This document shows, piece after piece, positions 25,192 through 33,743 of a DNA stretch of 64,000 nt (position 1 is its first letter; every line of letters starts with the position of its first letter). The notes beneath the pieces were generated by a model. That model was not told the DNA's origin. It made no database searches and worked only from the letters and a program-made list of their open reading frames with translations. Origin of the DNA: Dictyobacter formicarum (lineage in GTDB: Bacteria > Chloroflexota > Ktedonobacteria > Ktedonobacterales > Ktedonobacteraceae); the NCBI RefSeq assembly GCF_016587435.1, contig NZ_BNJJ01000017.1:124001-188000 (forward strand). The letters run 5' to 3'. The translations under genes and the position numbers were made by a program.

Positions 25192-26649
25192 ATGGCGGAT
25201 GAAGATACATCTCAATCGGTTGATCCAGCTTCTTCCCAGATGCCTGCGCCAGAGGGGGAGGAGAGAGGAGTTGGGGGCACAGCTCCCAATCCCCCAGTCA
25301 AGGGGCTCGCCGCCCCTTGCATCCCCGCTTTCTTGCCGAGAAGCAAAAAACCTATACTTGAAAGGGCTCTGGAGGGGGAGGCATTGACGAGCATTACGTC
25401 TAATCCTCCGAAAAAAAGTTTGTTGCGGGCGTTTACCTCATTGCGTCATCGTAATTATCGTCTATATTGGTCGGGTCAGATAATTTCGTTGCTGGGCAGT
25501 TATATGCAAAGCATCGGGCAAGTCTGGCTAGTGCTGGAACTAACCCATAGCGCCTGGCAGCTTGGCCTGGTGGGTGCGCTACAGGCTGTGCCGGTGCTGT
25601 TCTTTTCACTTTTTGGAGGTGTCTTCGCCGATCGCTGGCCTAAGCGGAATGTGTTACTCTGTACCCAATTGTCGGCTATGATACAGGCCCTTCTCCTCTG
25701 GGTCTTGATCGCTACTGACACCATCCAGCTCTGGCATCTGTATATCCTGGCGCTGCTGTTGGGGCTCACTAACAGTCTGGGTAGGCCGACCGGCCAGGCG
25801 TTTGTCATCGAGATGGTGGGGCGAGAGGATCTTCCTAACGCCGTTGCCTTAAACTCTATGCTTTCCCAGATGATGCGCATTGTGGGACCCGGGCTTGGAG
25901 GCATCATCATCGCTGCCAGCGGTGTCCCCATCCTCTTTTTGCTCAATGGAGTCAGCTTTCTTGCAGTGATAGTGGGCCTGCTGTTGATCAAGAGCCACGA
26001 ACTACACGCGCAGGCCCCTCAAGTTGGAAGTAAGAGTGAGCGCAAGAACACCTGGCAGAGTCTACGCGAGGGTGTGGACTACGTATGGAACACCCCGGCG
26101 GTATTGCTGCTGATCCTGGTCGTTGGCCTGGTGCTGCTCTTCGGCTCAAACTTCAATGTGCTACTGCCGCTCTTTGCCACTGATGTGCTGCATATAGGAG
26201 CAACCGGTTTTGGTTTTCTCTCTGCTGCAACTGGAGTTGGCGCATTACTTGCCGCGCTATGGCTGGCCTGGAACAACCGGCAACCAACTATCCGCCGCGT
26301 GCTGGTCAGCACGCTTATCTTAGGAGCGTTAGAGGTACTTTTTGCGGTTTCAGGTCTCTATTTGCTGTCAATAGTGCTTATTGCGAGCGTGGGTTTTATG
26401 GAGACTGACTTTGCAGCTCAGGCCATGACAGCGCTCCAGACGGCCGCCCCGGACCATCTGCGCGGGCGCGTTATGAGCGTGCAGATCCTCTTCTTCGATG
26501 GGAGTCTCCCGCTGGGGTATTTACTGATGGGATGGTTGTCAGGTCTCTTTGGGCCTGCGCGTGCCATGCTCATTGGAGCCCTCCTCTGCCTGTTGATCAC
26601 AGCAGCCGGCTGGATATGGCACAAAGCAAAGGGGATGCGCTTCCCATAA
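25192..26649 (+). CDS. MFS exporter (EntS/MFS_3 type) with in-frame palindromic insertion
   Basis: A 485-residue major facilitator. After a ~75-residue hydrophilic N-terminus, the family core begins at FTSLRHRNYRLYWSGQIISLLG. About 12 membrane helices follow, including the loop GGVFADRWPKRNVLL and the middle hinge DYVWNTPAVLLLILVVG. It most likely exports a small hydrophobic compound or siderophore. The N-terminal tail is much longer than usual because a 120-bp, exactly 40-codon segment with two hairpins is inserted between 10-bp direct repeats. AAAGGA supports the ATG at 25192. A perfect terminator overlaps its stop codon. The substrate is unknown. Confidence 0.87.
   Translation: MADEDTSQSVDPASSQMPAPEGEERGVGGTAPNPPVKGLAAPCIPAFLPRSKKPILERALEGEALTSITSNPPKKSLLRAFTSLRHRNYRLYWSGQIISLLGSYMQSIGQVWLVLELTHSAWQLGLVGALQAVPVLFFSLFGGVFADRWPKRNVLLCTQLSAMIQALLLWVLIATDTIQLWHLYILALLLGLTNSLGRPTGQAFVIEMVGREDLPNAVALNSMLSQMMRIVGPGLGGIIIAASGVPILFLLNGVSFLAVIVGLLLIKSHELHAQAPQVGSKSERKNTWQSLREGVDYVWNTPAVLLLILVVGLVLLFGSNFNVLLPLFATDVLHIGATGFGFLSAATGVGALLAALWLAWNNRQPTIRRVLVSTLILGALEVLFAVSGLYLLSIVLIASVGFMETDFAAQAMTALQTAAPDHLRGRVMSVQILFFDGSLPLGYLLMGWLSGLFGPARAMLIGALLCLLITAAGWIWHKAKGMRFP
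25252..25381 (+). repeat. Palindromic element inserted in frame within the MFS gene
   Basis: GAGGGGGAGG occurs at 25252-25261 and again at 25372-25381, exactly 120 bases (40 codons) apart. Between them are two hairpins: TTGGGGGC/GCTCCCAA at 25271-25289 and CAAGGGGC/GCCCCTTG at 25299-25319. The encoded tail segment is rich in Gly and Pro and unlike any transporter sequence. The layout looks like insertion of a mobile palindromic element into an open frame, as with Rickettsia palindromic elements. Confidence 0.55.
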
Positions 26650-26673
26650 TCATGGGAAGCGCATCGTTTTTTT
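26634..26673 (+). terminator. Intrinsic terminator overlapping the MFS stop codon
   Basis: GATGCGCTTCCCAT and ATGGGAAGCGCATC form a perfect 14-bp stem with loop AATC, followed by GTTTTTTT. The left arm includes the last codons and the stop of the MFS gene. Confidence 0.9.
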
Positions 26674-26711
26674 GCGGACGTGCGCTACGCGCCCGAGCCA
26701 ATTTTTTATTG

Positions 26712-26755
26712 GTGATTTGCCAAACATGTGCCGCAGCACATGTTTAGCAAATCAC
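26712..26755. terminator. Long hairpin between convergent MFS and hmgA genes
   Basis: Twenty-base arms (GTGATTTGC...ACATGTGC and complement) with one mismatch enclose the tetraloop CGCA, the same loop as the hairpin at 13346-13349. It lies just beyond the end of the homogentisate operon. No T-tract follows on the minus strand. Confidence 0.55.
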
Positions 26756-26823
26756 AGAGAGAATTATGTTTGCTTGTTTTGCTCCTCAACAGGGATCTTT
26801 TTAAGCCCTGGGGAAGATGGTTG

Positions 26824-27990
26824 TTAGTGATCCGTTAACCAGCTGTAGGGGTAGGCGGGATCGTCCACAGTGCGGGCGATGGTAGTAAACTTCAATGGGT
26901 TGAAGGTGTCGATCATCACGGCCAGTTCATCGGTGCGCTCGGCGCCCAGGCTTTTTTCGACGGCACCCGGATGTGGTCCGTGCGGTATGCCGCGTGGATG
27001 CAGAGTCATCGAAGAACGCTCAATGCCTCTACGACTACCAAAGTTGCCATTGACATAATAAAGTAACTCATCGCTATCAATATTGCTGTGGTTATATGGC
27101 ACAGGGATTGAGCGCGGATGGTAGTCGAGTTTGCGTGGCACGAACGAGCAAACGACAAAGTTGGGTCCCTGGAAGGTTTGATGGACCGGTGGTGGCTGAT
27201 GGATGCGCCCCGTGATCGGCTCAAAATCGGCGATGTTGAAGATCCAGGGATACTCACAGCCATCCCAGCCGACGGTATTGACGGGATGGAAATCATACCA
27301 GTAGCTGGTAATGACATTACCCACCTTTACCCGTACCTCAAATTCTCCGCGCTCGGTGTGGGTCACCAATTCTTCGGGACGGCGAATATCGCGCTCGCAA
27401 TATGGTGCATGTTCGAGCAACTGGCCATTGGGGCTGAGATAGCGGCGTGGCGGCTCAATCGAGCCATGGGCCTCGACAACCAGGAAGCGCGCCTGCGGAC
27501 TATCTTGCGCAATCATAAAGCGGAACGTGGTACCACGCGGAATGATAATGTAATCTCCTTCGTGGTAAGGGAGCAGGCCAAAATTTGTTTCCAGGACCCC
27601 ATGACCATCGTGGACGAAGTACATCTGGTCCGCCTCACCATTGCGATAGAAGTAGGTCATATCCTGGGTTGGCAGAGCAATACCAATCGTCAGATCCTTA
27701 TTAAACATCAGGACCATATTGCCCAGCACTGCATCGCTACCGGGTTTAAAGGCAGCCGTCTTCAAATGATGGTGGCGATGAACGTCCTCGTTCCATTCCT
27801 CAAATTGCTGCTTGCTGAACGGCTCAATCTTCTTCACGCGGGTCGGAGGATAATGGTAGTAAATGTTGGAATAATTATTTGAGAAGCCCTCAATACCAAA
27901 CAACTCCTCAGAGTAGAGCGTACCATCCGGCTTCTGAAACTGTGTATGGCGTTTGGGCGGAATCTCACCCAGGCGATGATAAGGTGGCAT
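26824..27990 (-). CDS. hmgA: Homogentisate 1,2-dioxygenase
   Basis: A 388-residue cupin-fold ring-cleaving dioxygenase that opens homogentisate to maleylacetoacetate. The N-terminus MPPYHRLGEIPPKRHTQF and the iron-site region SSMTLHPRGIPHGPHPG are characteristic, the latter followed by an acidic residue in AVEKS. The segment FRNGEADQMYFVHDGHGVLE-type cupin strand is also present. GAGGAGGT precedes the ATG. It is the third gene of a compact operon with 4-hydroxyphenylpyruvate dioxygenase and a fumarylacetoacetate hydrolase-family gene, so it acts in the middle of tyrosine degradation. No maleylacetoacetate isomerase gene is in the window. Confidence 0.93.
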   Translation of the reverse strand: MPPYHRLGEIPPKRHTQFQKPDGTLYSEELFGIEGFSNNYSNIYYHYPPTRVKKIEPFSKQQFEEWNEDVHRHHHLKTAAFKPGSDAVLGNMVLMFNKDLTIGIALPTQDMTYFYRNGEADQMYFVHDGHGVLETNFGLLPYHEGDYIIIPRGTTFRFMIAQDSPQARFLVVEAHGSIEPPRRYLSPNGQLLEHAPYCERDIRRPEELVTHTERGEFEVRVKVGNVITSYWYDFHPVNTVGWDGCEYPWIFNIADFEPITGRIHQPPPVHQTFQGPNFVVCSFVPRKLDYHPRSIPVPYNHSNIDSDELLYYVNGNFGSRRGIERSSMTLHPRGIPHGPHPGAVEKSLGAERTDELAVMIDTFNPLKFTTIARTVDDPAYPYSWLTDH

Positions 27991-28031
27991 CGGCTGTACC
28001 TCCTCTATGAGAACACGATTTAAACGTATTT

Positions 28032-28925
28032 TTACACAATCCTATTCCGCAATGTACCGATTCCCGTGATCTCCAGTTCAACTGTCTCACCACGTTGCAA
28101 CCACGGATGAACCTGGGTACCAACCTCCAGTATGCATCCTGTACCAACGGTACCCGAGCCAAGGATATCGCCAGGACGCAGACGAGCGTTGCGTGAGGCA
28201 TAAGCGATCAACTGAGGAAAGCTATAATAGATCTGGTTGAAATTGCCGCGTGAAATCTCCTGCCCATCCACACGGGCCAGCATAGTCAAGTCATAGCGCT
28301 CACTGCTACCGCTACCGGTGCGATAGTCGGCCAGTTCATTGGGGGTAACCAGCCAGGGGCCCAGCGAAGTCGCAAAATCTTTTCCCTTTCCAGGTCCCAG
28401 GTTCAGCTTCATATCCTGACGTTGGAAATCGCGAGCACTCCAATCGTTCATAATTGTATAGCCCGCAATATAATTGGCTGCTTCATCAACCGGAATATCT
28501 TTGCCTTCACGCCCGATCACGCAGGCGATCTCTAGCTCAATATCCAGTTCCCGGCTGCCAGCAGGATAAGGGACACGTTCATCATGTCCATAAATCTCAC
28601 TGGTATTAGAGAAGTAGAAGGTAGGAAACTCATACCACTCAGGGATCATATCCAGGCCACGCCGAGCGCGTCCAGCCTTGACGTGCTGCTCAAAAGCATA
28701 GAAATCGCGCAGCGTTGGTGGATTGGGCACGGGCGTCATCAGGGTAAGCGTGCGCAGAGGTAATCCCGGCTTATTACTTTCCAGCAGCTGGCGTGCTTGC
28801 TGCATGCCAGCTGGATCCTGCAACAGTCTAAGCAGGTTTGGATAGTGCAACAAAAGTATCTCTTCACCGCGTACTACGCCTGCGTACGTAATATCATGGG
28901 CGGTTCTGACCGTGACCAGTTTCAT
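28032..28925 (-). CDS. Fumarylacetoacetate hydrolase-family protein
   Basis: A 297-residue FAH-superfamily enzyme. The metal-binding core is seen in SRELDIELEIACVIGREG and in GYTIMNDWSARDFQRQDM. The closing region is DILGSGTVGTGCILEVG. Its position between hpd and hmgA makes fumarylacetoacetate the likely substrate, releasing fumarate and acetoacetate. However, the size and N-terminus are of the shorter bacterial FAH group, which also contains acylpyruvases. Its ATG follows the hpd stop codon directly (TAGATG), showing tight translational coupling. Confidence 0.9.
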   Translation of the reverse strand: MKLVTVRTAHDITYAGVVRGEEILLLHYPNLLRLLQDPAGMQQARQLLESNKPGLPLRTLTLMTPVPNPPTLRDFYAFEQHVKAGRARRGLDMIPEWYEFPTFYFSNTSEIYGHDERVPYPAGSRELDIELEIACVIGREGKDIPVDEAANYIAGYTIMNDWSARDFQRQDMKLNLGPGKGKDFATSLGPWLVTPNELADYRTGSGSSERYDLTMLARVDGQEISRGNFNQIYYSFPQLIAYASRNARLRPGDILGSGTVGTGCILEVGTQVHPWLQRGETVELEITGIGTLRNRIV

Positions 28926-30029
28926 CTAGAGGTTCCCTCGCAGCTCCTGCTCCTTTTCCAGAGCTTGAAAGAGCGCTTTAAAATTGCCTTCGCCAAAGCC
29001 ACGGGCACCTTTGCGCTGAATGACCTCAAAGAACACGGTTGGCCGTGACACGACTGGTTTCGAAAAAACCTGTAGCAGATATCCCTCATCATCATGATCG
29101 ACCAGGATACTCAATTCGGCCAGCTGCTTGAGGTCCTCATCGATATGGCCAACCCGGTCGAGGACATCATCATAATAATTCATCGGCGTGCGCAGAAACT
29201 CCACGCCACGCTCGGTCAGATCGCGGACCGTAGCTACGATATCATCGGTAATCAAGGCCAGATGTTGTACGCCGGGAGAATGATAAAAATCGAGGTACTC
29301 CTCAATTTGCGACTTCTTGCGGCCTGGTGCCGGCTCATTGATCGGCAATTTAATGCGACCACTGCCATTCTGCATCACTTTAGACATCAACGCGGAATAC
29401 TCAGTACTGATCTGGCGATCATCGAAATGGATCATCTGCGAGAAGCCCATCACTTTCTCGTAGAAGCCCACCCACTCATTCATCTTACCCAGCTCAACAT
29501 TGCCCACCACATGGTCAATGCCAGCCAGGCCAGCGGGACGTGAACGGCGGGGGAGGGAAGAATCCAGGGCACGGAAACCAGGCAAAAAGGCACCCTTATA
29601 ATCCTGGCGCTCCACAAAGGTATGGATGGTCTCACCATAGGTAGCGATCGAAGCGAGCGTCACCGAACCGAACTGATCGCGTAGCACCGTAGGTTCCTGC
29701 ACACCACGTGCTCCCCGGCTGGTTGCTTCCTGGTAGGCCCGCTCCGCATTCTCCACACGGAACGCCACATCTTTTACTCCATCTCCATGTGTATATGTAT
29801 GTTTGGCGATTGGACTGTCAGGAGTCAAAGCAGAGGTGATCAACAGGCGGATATTGCCCTGTTCCAACACATAACTGGTATGATCGCGCGAGCCTGTTTC
29901 CAGGCCAGCATAGGCCACAGGTACAAAGCCCCAGGCATGGGTAAAATAATACGCAGTATGTTTGGCATCACCAACATACATCTCAATATAATCAAAATTC
30001 TGGATAGGCATGAAATCCTGGTGCGTCAT
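28926..30029 (-). CDS. hpd: 4-Hydroxyphenylpyruvate dioxygenase
   Basis: A 367-residue two-domain VOC-fold enzyme converting 4-hydroxyphenylpyruvate to homogentisate. The iron ligands are visible as His in GIDHVVGNVEL, His in GVQHLALITDDI and Glu in the C-terminal GFGEGNFKALF. The N-terminal domain shows FDYIEMYVGDAKHTAYYFTH. AAAGGGAGAG supports the ATG at 30029, and the frame remains open for 41 more codons without homology. It is the promoter-proximal gene of the tyrosine-degradation operon and is divergent from an IclR regulator. Direct repeats in the spacer probably mediate control. Confidence 0.94.
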   Translation of the reverse strand: MTHQDFMPIQNFDYIEMYVGDAKHTAYYFTHAWGFVPVAYAGLETGSRDHTSYVLEQGNIRLLITSALTPDSPIAKHTYTHGDGVKDVAFRVENAERAYQEATSRGARGVQEPTVLRDQFGSVTLASIATYGETIHTFVERQDYKGAFLPGFRALDSSLPRRSRPAGLAGIDHVVGNVELGKMNEWVGFYEKVMGFSQMIHFDDRQISTEYSALMSKVMQNGSGRIKLPINEPAPGRKKSQIEEYLDFYHSPGVQHLALITDDIVATVRDLTERGVEFLRTPMNYYDDVLDRVGHIDEDLKQLAELSILVDHDDEGYLLQVFSKPVVSRPTVFFEVIQRKGARGFGEGNFKALFQALEKEQELRGNL

Positions 30030-30083
30030 TGAACTCTCCCTTTCCATGCAGAATGCGTCATTGCTTTCATTAGGTTTGTGCGA

Positions 30084-30112
30084 TAATCGGACAAAATATT
30101 CGTTAATCGGAC
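30084..30112. promoter_or_regulatory. Direct repeats in the hpd/IclR divergent promoter
   Basis: TAATCGGAC occurs at 30084-30092 and 30104-30112. The copies are 20 bases apart, about two helical turns, between the divergent hpd operon and the IclR-type gene. They are candidates for regulator binding sites. The direct rather than inverted arrangement fits some IclR activators. Confidence 0.5.
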
Positions 30113-30283
30113 TACCTGCTTTAGTTATAGCAGGGAACCTATTGGATGTCAAGGAAAAAGAAGATACAGGTCTTTCTGTATGAATAGGTGAGGCGGTATG
30201 GACAAGAGAACTGTGATATTGTATAGTCGTCGAAATAGCATTTGATCAATGGGAATAACAAAATAAGCGAGGAAAATGAGGCC

Positions 30284-30988
30284 ATGGCACAACCGCGTCC
30301 AAATGAACGGCCCCTGCAGGGTGAGACGGCCCAAACGCTGGATCGAGGGTTGCGTGTGCTGGATGTACTGGCCAGTTATCCCGCAGGTCTGAGCGTACCC
30401 GACATTGCGCAGGAATTAAATGTACATCGCACCATCGCCTATCGTCTCCTCAACACGCTGGCCGCTCATCGGCTGGTGCGTCGTACGGAAGATAGCCGTT
30501 ATTGTCTGGGGATAGGACTGATTGAGCTGGCCCGCCATGTCGTCCCACGTTTGCAGGCGGCCGCTTATCCTGCTATGAGGCAACTGGCTGAAGAACTGCG
30601 TGCCACCGCCTGCCTGACGATCATGGATGGAGATGAAGGCGTTGTGCTGACTACGCTTGAGCCACGGACGACACCTATGCATATCGCTTATCGACCTGGC
30701 TACCGGCATGAGCTCGACAGAGGGGCATCGGGACTAGCCATTCTAGCCGGGCGGTTACGGCAACCGGGAGAACGTAGAGAAATCACGCTCGCCCGTAACC
30801 GCGGCTACGCCACCAGCTATGATGAAATTCAGCATGGAGCAAGCGGTATAGCTGCTCCCATTCAACTCAATGGTCAACTGGCCGAAGCCAGTATCGGCGT
30901 CGTCCTGCTTGGTAGAATCGACGAAGCAACCTTTGCACCGCACATCATCACTGCGGCCCACACTATCGCCGATGCTCTCCTTGAATAG
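30284..30988 (+). CDS. IclR-family transcriptional regulator
   Basis: A 234-residue regulator. An N-terminal winged helix (RVLDVLASYPAGLSVPDIAQ, then ELNVHRTIAYRLLNTLAAH) is followed by an IclR effector domain with RGASGLAILAG and RGYATSYDEIQHGASGIAAPI. It is transcribed away from the hpd-fah-hmgA operon, which it most likely controls in response to homogentisate or a related aromatic acid, by analogy with HmgR-type regulators. The ATG at 30284 is preferred over an upstream TTG in the same frame. A strong terminator lies 33 bases beyond the stop. Confidence 0.87.
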   Translation: MAQPRPNERPLQGETAQTLDRGLRVLDVLASYPAGLSVPDIAQELNVHRTIAYRLLNTLAAHRLVRRTEDSRYCLGIGLIELARHVVPRLQAAAYPAMRQLAEELRATACLTIMDGDEGVVLTTLEPRTTPMHIAYRPGYRHELDRGASGLAILAGRLRQPGERREITLARNRGYATSYDEIQHGASGIAAPIQLNGQLAEASIGVVLLGRIDEATFAPHIITAAHTIADALLE

Positions 30989-31020
30989 ATGAAATGAAGC
31001 AAATTGAATTTATTGAATTT

Positions 31021-31057
31021 AAAGAGGGCTCCTTCATTTGTTGAAGGAGCCCTCTTT
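31021..31057. terminator. Bidirectional intrinsic terminator
   Basis: AAAGAGGGCTCCTTCA and TGAAGGAGCCCTCTTT form a perfect 16-bp stem with a five-base loop. The A/T-rich stem ends can serve as U-tracts in both directions. It separates the IclR gene from the convergent precursor peptide gene. Confidence 0.85.
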
Positions 31058-31121
31058 ATGCACATGTGTAAGTCATTGATCCGCTGGCCTGGAAAGCTGC
31101 CAGGTAAACGGAAGCGCTGGC

Positions 31122-31454
31122 TTATTGATGGCAGTTGCCATGGTGGCCACCGAACCAGTTGCTACCACCGCTTGAATGCTGATGACCACCGAACCAATTG
31201 CCGCCATGGTGATAGCGATAGTGGTGAGGTTGCTGATGACCGCTATACTGATGGCCACTATTAAACTGATAACCATGATAGAAGTTCTGATGGAACTGAC
31301 TACTTGATCCACAGGCACCGCTAACAGCCGAAAGTGCTGCATCGGTTAATTCAATTGCACCGATGGGATTCTGAGGAAGCTGCGCAAGTTCTTCGCTGGT
31401 CAGGGTTTCACGATACTGGGCATCTTTCCAGGCTTTTGTAATATCGAAGTTCAT
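31122..31454 (-). CDS. RiPP precursor, mersacidin/lichenicidin-like leader, His/Gly-rich core
   Basis: A 110-residue peptide. The first 47 residues are a leader of the type-2 lanthipeptide kind: DITKAWKDAQYRETL, then EELAQLPQNPIG and ELTDAALSAVSGA, where cleavage after GA is expected. The remaining ~63 residues are an unusual core rich in His, Gly, Asn, Gln and Tyr. It holds only two cysteines, at its first residue and near the end, and repeats the motif GGxNWFGGH. GAAAGGCG precedes the ATG at 31454. A second precursor at 33744 shares 32 of 47 leader residues. No modification enzyme (LanM) or peptidase-transporter lies in the window. Whether the core is modified is unknown. Confidence 0.75.
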   Translation of the reverse strand: MNFDITKAWKDAQYRETLTSEELAQLPQNPIGAIELTDAALSAVSGACGSSSQFHQNFYHGYQFNSGHQYSGHQQPHHYRYHHGGNWFGGHQHSSGGSNWFGGHHGNCHQ

Positions 31455-31628
31455 AACGGGCGCCTTTCTTTTTGTACTAAACAATAACTTTACTTTTGTG
31501 GTACCGTACGATTACGCGCTACAGAAGTGGCTATAGAGACAATTATTGGAAATACCACTCTGGTATTTTTTATTGCATTGTTCTATGTCCTATCTTGTAG
31601 TGAATGTCTGCGTGCTTCAATAAATTTC

Positions 31629-31665
31629 GATACCTAAATCTATTATAAAAATGCCCAAAACAAGC
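31629..31665 (-). promoter_or_regulatory. Conserved promoter block, precursor locus 1
   Basis: On the minus strand this block contains GCTTGTTTTGG followed by TATAAT and ATTTAGGTATC. It matches the block at 34254-34290 in 33 of 37 positions. The TATAAT lies 188 bases before the precursor start (185 in the other locus). A promoter with a long untranslated leader is inferred. Confidence 0.6.
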
Positions 31666-31839
31666 AGGCGCTTAAAACGCAGCAATAAATGTAATAAAAT
31701 TCATCTAGCGGCGACGACATGCCGTTATTTGTGCAACTTTATGAATATTGAATTCATTTTTGTGTGATTGGTCGAGAAACGAGCAGCATAATTTTGTCGC
31801 AAATTCATGCTGTTTTATGCATATTTGCTCTTTATGAGG

Positions 31840-31895
31840 ACCAATTTTCAAAGAGCTAGAAAATGAATAGAAATTTAACAAATTGGCTGATTTTT
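31840..31895 (-). promoter_or_regulatory. Conserved distal element, precursor locus 1
   Basis: ACCAATTTT, eleven bases, AAAATGAATA, eleven bases, AATTGGCTGATTTTT. The same words in the same order and near-identical spacing occur at 34467-34523. The outer words form an inverted repeat (CCAATT/AATTGG). In both loci it sits about 385 bases before the start codon. The rest of spacer 31455-32100 shows no gene. Confidence 0.55.
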
Positions 31896-32100
31896 AAAGC
31901 TCAATTACCAGAGTCGTAATAGCTATGTTTCATTTCATATAGTACAAAAGTGGGGTTGTATGGATGAGCTTGTGTCACAATTCGATTATTGCCACGTGTA
32001 AAAAGAGCCAGTCACAGCCACTCCCTGAATATACAAGAGTACCGCTAACTGTGCCTGTCTGAGTCATCATTTGTTTAATATGTAAGGACGTATTCATAGT

Positions 32101-33624
32101 ATGAACATCCTTCGCACCAAGTCGGTTGAGCAATCGATCAAAGACACAGAAGATGGTGAGCATAAATTAAAGAGAGATCTAAGGGCGATTGACCTGCTGG
32201 TATTTGGTATCGGTATGATTATCGGTACTGGTATCTTTGTGCTGACTGGAATCGCGGCCGCCACCAAAGCTGGGCCAGCTATTGTACTCTCGTTTGTCGT
32301 TTCCGGCATTACCTGTGCATTTGCCGCCTTATGTTACGCAGAATTCGCCAGTGCTGTGCCTGTTGCCGGTAGCACCTACACCTTTGCTTATGCCTCCCTG
32401 GGCGAAGTGGTGGCCTGGGTGATTGGATGGGACCTATTATTAGAAGTAATTGTGGGAGCTTCAGCAGTCTCTGTCAGCTGGGCCAAATACTTTAACACCA
32501 TTCTGCACTACATGGGGATTCAATTACCAGCCTCGATAACGGGAAGTCAGACGATCATTGCCGGTCTGCACATCAACCTGCTGGCCACCTTTATCGCTCT
32601 TCTTCTGACGGTGATTGTAACCATAGGTATTCGCGAAAGCGCCCGCTTCAATCTGGCCGTCACATCGATCAAGCTAGCAGTAGTGCTCTTTTTTATCATC
32701 TTCGGCATCTTTTTCATCAAGACAGCCAACTGGATACCCTTCATCCCACCATCGGGACCCGCACCGCACCCGGTCAATGCCGGAGCCAGCGCTGGATTTC
32801 TGGATCAGCCACTGATCGGCCTGGTCTTAGGGCAGCAATCCGCTTTTGGCTTCCAGGGCATCATCACCGGAGCTGCCGTTGTCTTTTTTGCCTATATTGG
32901 TTTTGAAATAGTTTCAACCACAGCCGAAGAGACCCGCAATCCACAACGCGACATGCCGATTGGTATTCTGGGATCATTGTTTGTATGTACAGTCCTGTAT
33001 ATCGCCGTTTCATTTGTTCTCACCGGCATGGTCTCCTACAAGCAACTGAACACCGAAGCCCCGATGGCCACAGCTTTCACGCTGGTCGGACAAGGCTGGG
33101 CGGCGGTCTTCGTCTCAATTGGAGCGGTATGTGGACTGACCTCAGTCATCATGGTCCAGCTACTTGGCGCCAGCCGTGTCTTATTCGCCATGAGCCGCGA
33201 CCACCTGTTGTCAGTGTGGTTTGCCCGCACCCATCCCCGTTTTCGCACACCCTATCGCATCAACATCATTATTGGCTGCCTGGTAGCTATTATCGCCACC
33301 ATCACACCGATCCAGGAACTGGCCGATCTTGTCAACTACGGAACGCTGCTGGCCTTCGTCCTGGTCTCAATAGCTGTCATTGTACTGCGCAAAACAAACC
33401 CGAACCTACCCCGATCCTTCCGCGTACCCTGGGTACCATTGGTGCCGATCCTCTCAGCTCTTTGTTGCCTATATCTCATGATCAGCCTGCCAATCGTCAC
33501 CTGGATACGCTTTATCGTCTGGTTAGCTATCGGCTTTGTCGTCTACTTCCTGTATAGCATGCGCCATAGTCGCGTAAGCGCACAGGCAGATGCGAGCGAA
33601 ACGGTCACTACAAAAACGTCGTAG
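32101..33624 (+). CDS. APC-superfamily amino acid permease (CAT-like)
   Basis: A 507-residue transporter with about 12-13 membrane helices. Helix 1 carries the APC signature FGIGMIIGTGIFVLTG. CYAEFASAVPVAGSTYTFAY in helix 3 and GFEIVSTTAEETRNPQRDMPIGI are typical of the cationic amino acid transporter (CAT/YfnA) branch, so proton-coupled uptake of amino acids is likely. AAGGAC lies before the ATG. It is divergent from and flanked by the two precursor peptide genes, although there is no proof of a functional link. A 16-bp-stem terminator lies downstream. Confidence 0.9.
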   Translation: MNILRTKSVEQSIKDTEDGEHKLKRDLRAIDLLVFGIGMIIGTGIFVLTGIAAATKAGPAIVLSFVVSGITCAFAALCYAEFASAVPVAGSTYTFAYASLGEVVAWVIGWDLLLEVIVGASAVSVSWAKYFNTILHYMGIQLPASITGSQTIIAGLHINLLATFIALLLTVIVTIGIRESARFNLAVTSIKLAVVLFFIIFGIFFIKTANWIPFIPPSGPAPHPVNAGASAGFLDQPLIGLVLGQQSAFGFQGIITGAAVVFFAYIGFEIVSTTAEETRNPQRDMPIGILGSLFVCTVLYIAVSFVLTGMVSYKQLNTEAPMATAFTLVGQGWAAVFVSIGAVCGLTSVIMVQLLGASRVLFAMSRDHLLSVWFARTHPRFRTPYRINIIIGCLVAIIATITPIQELADLVNYGTLLAFVLVSIAVIVLRKTNPNLPRSFRVPWVPLVPILSALCCLYLMISLPIVTWIRFIVWLAIGFVVYFLYSMRHSRVSAQADASETVTTKTS

Positions 33625-33665
33625 CGCTCAAGTCTGATGCACCCTATATCATAGGCAAGACAAAA

Positions 33666-33703
33666 ATAGCGAGCAACAAACTTTTTTGTTTGTTGCTCGC
33701 TAT
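33666..33703. terminator. Intrinsic terminator between convergent genes
   Basis: ATAGCGAGCAACAAAC and GTTTGTTGCTCGCTAT form a perfect 16-bp stem with a TTTTTT loop. It lies between the permease gene and the second precursor gene, which converge here. The T-run is in the loop, so termination efficiency is uncertain. Confidence 0.7.
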
Positions 33704-33743
33704 CAGGTGACTTTGTGTGACTACTAATAATCTTTACTACGAA

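Noticed and set aside
27118..27882. A 254-codon plus-strand frame opposite hmgA
   Set aside because: Antisense to a clear dioxygenase gene. Long frames are expected opposite GC-balanced coding DNA.
31551..31569. A hairpin AAATACCA/TGGTATTT followed by T residues within the precursor leader
   Set aside because: The T-run is on the strand opposite to the precursor gene and no plus-strand gene ends there. The short AT stem may be chance.
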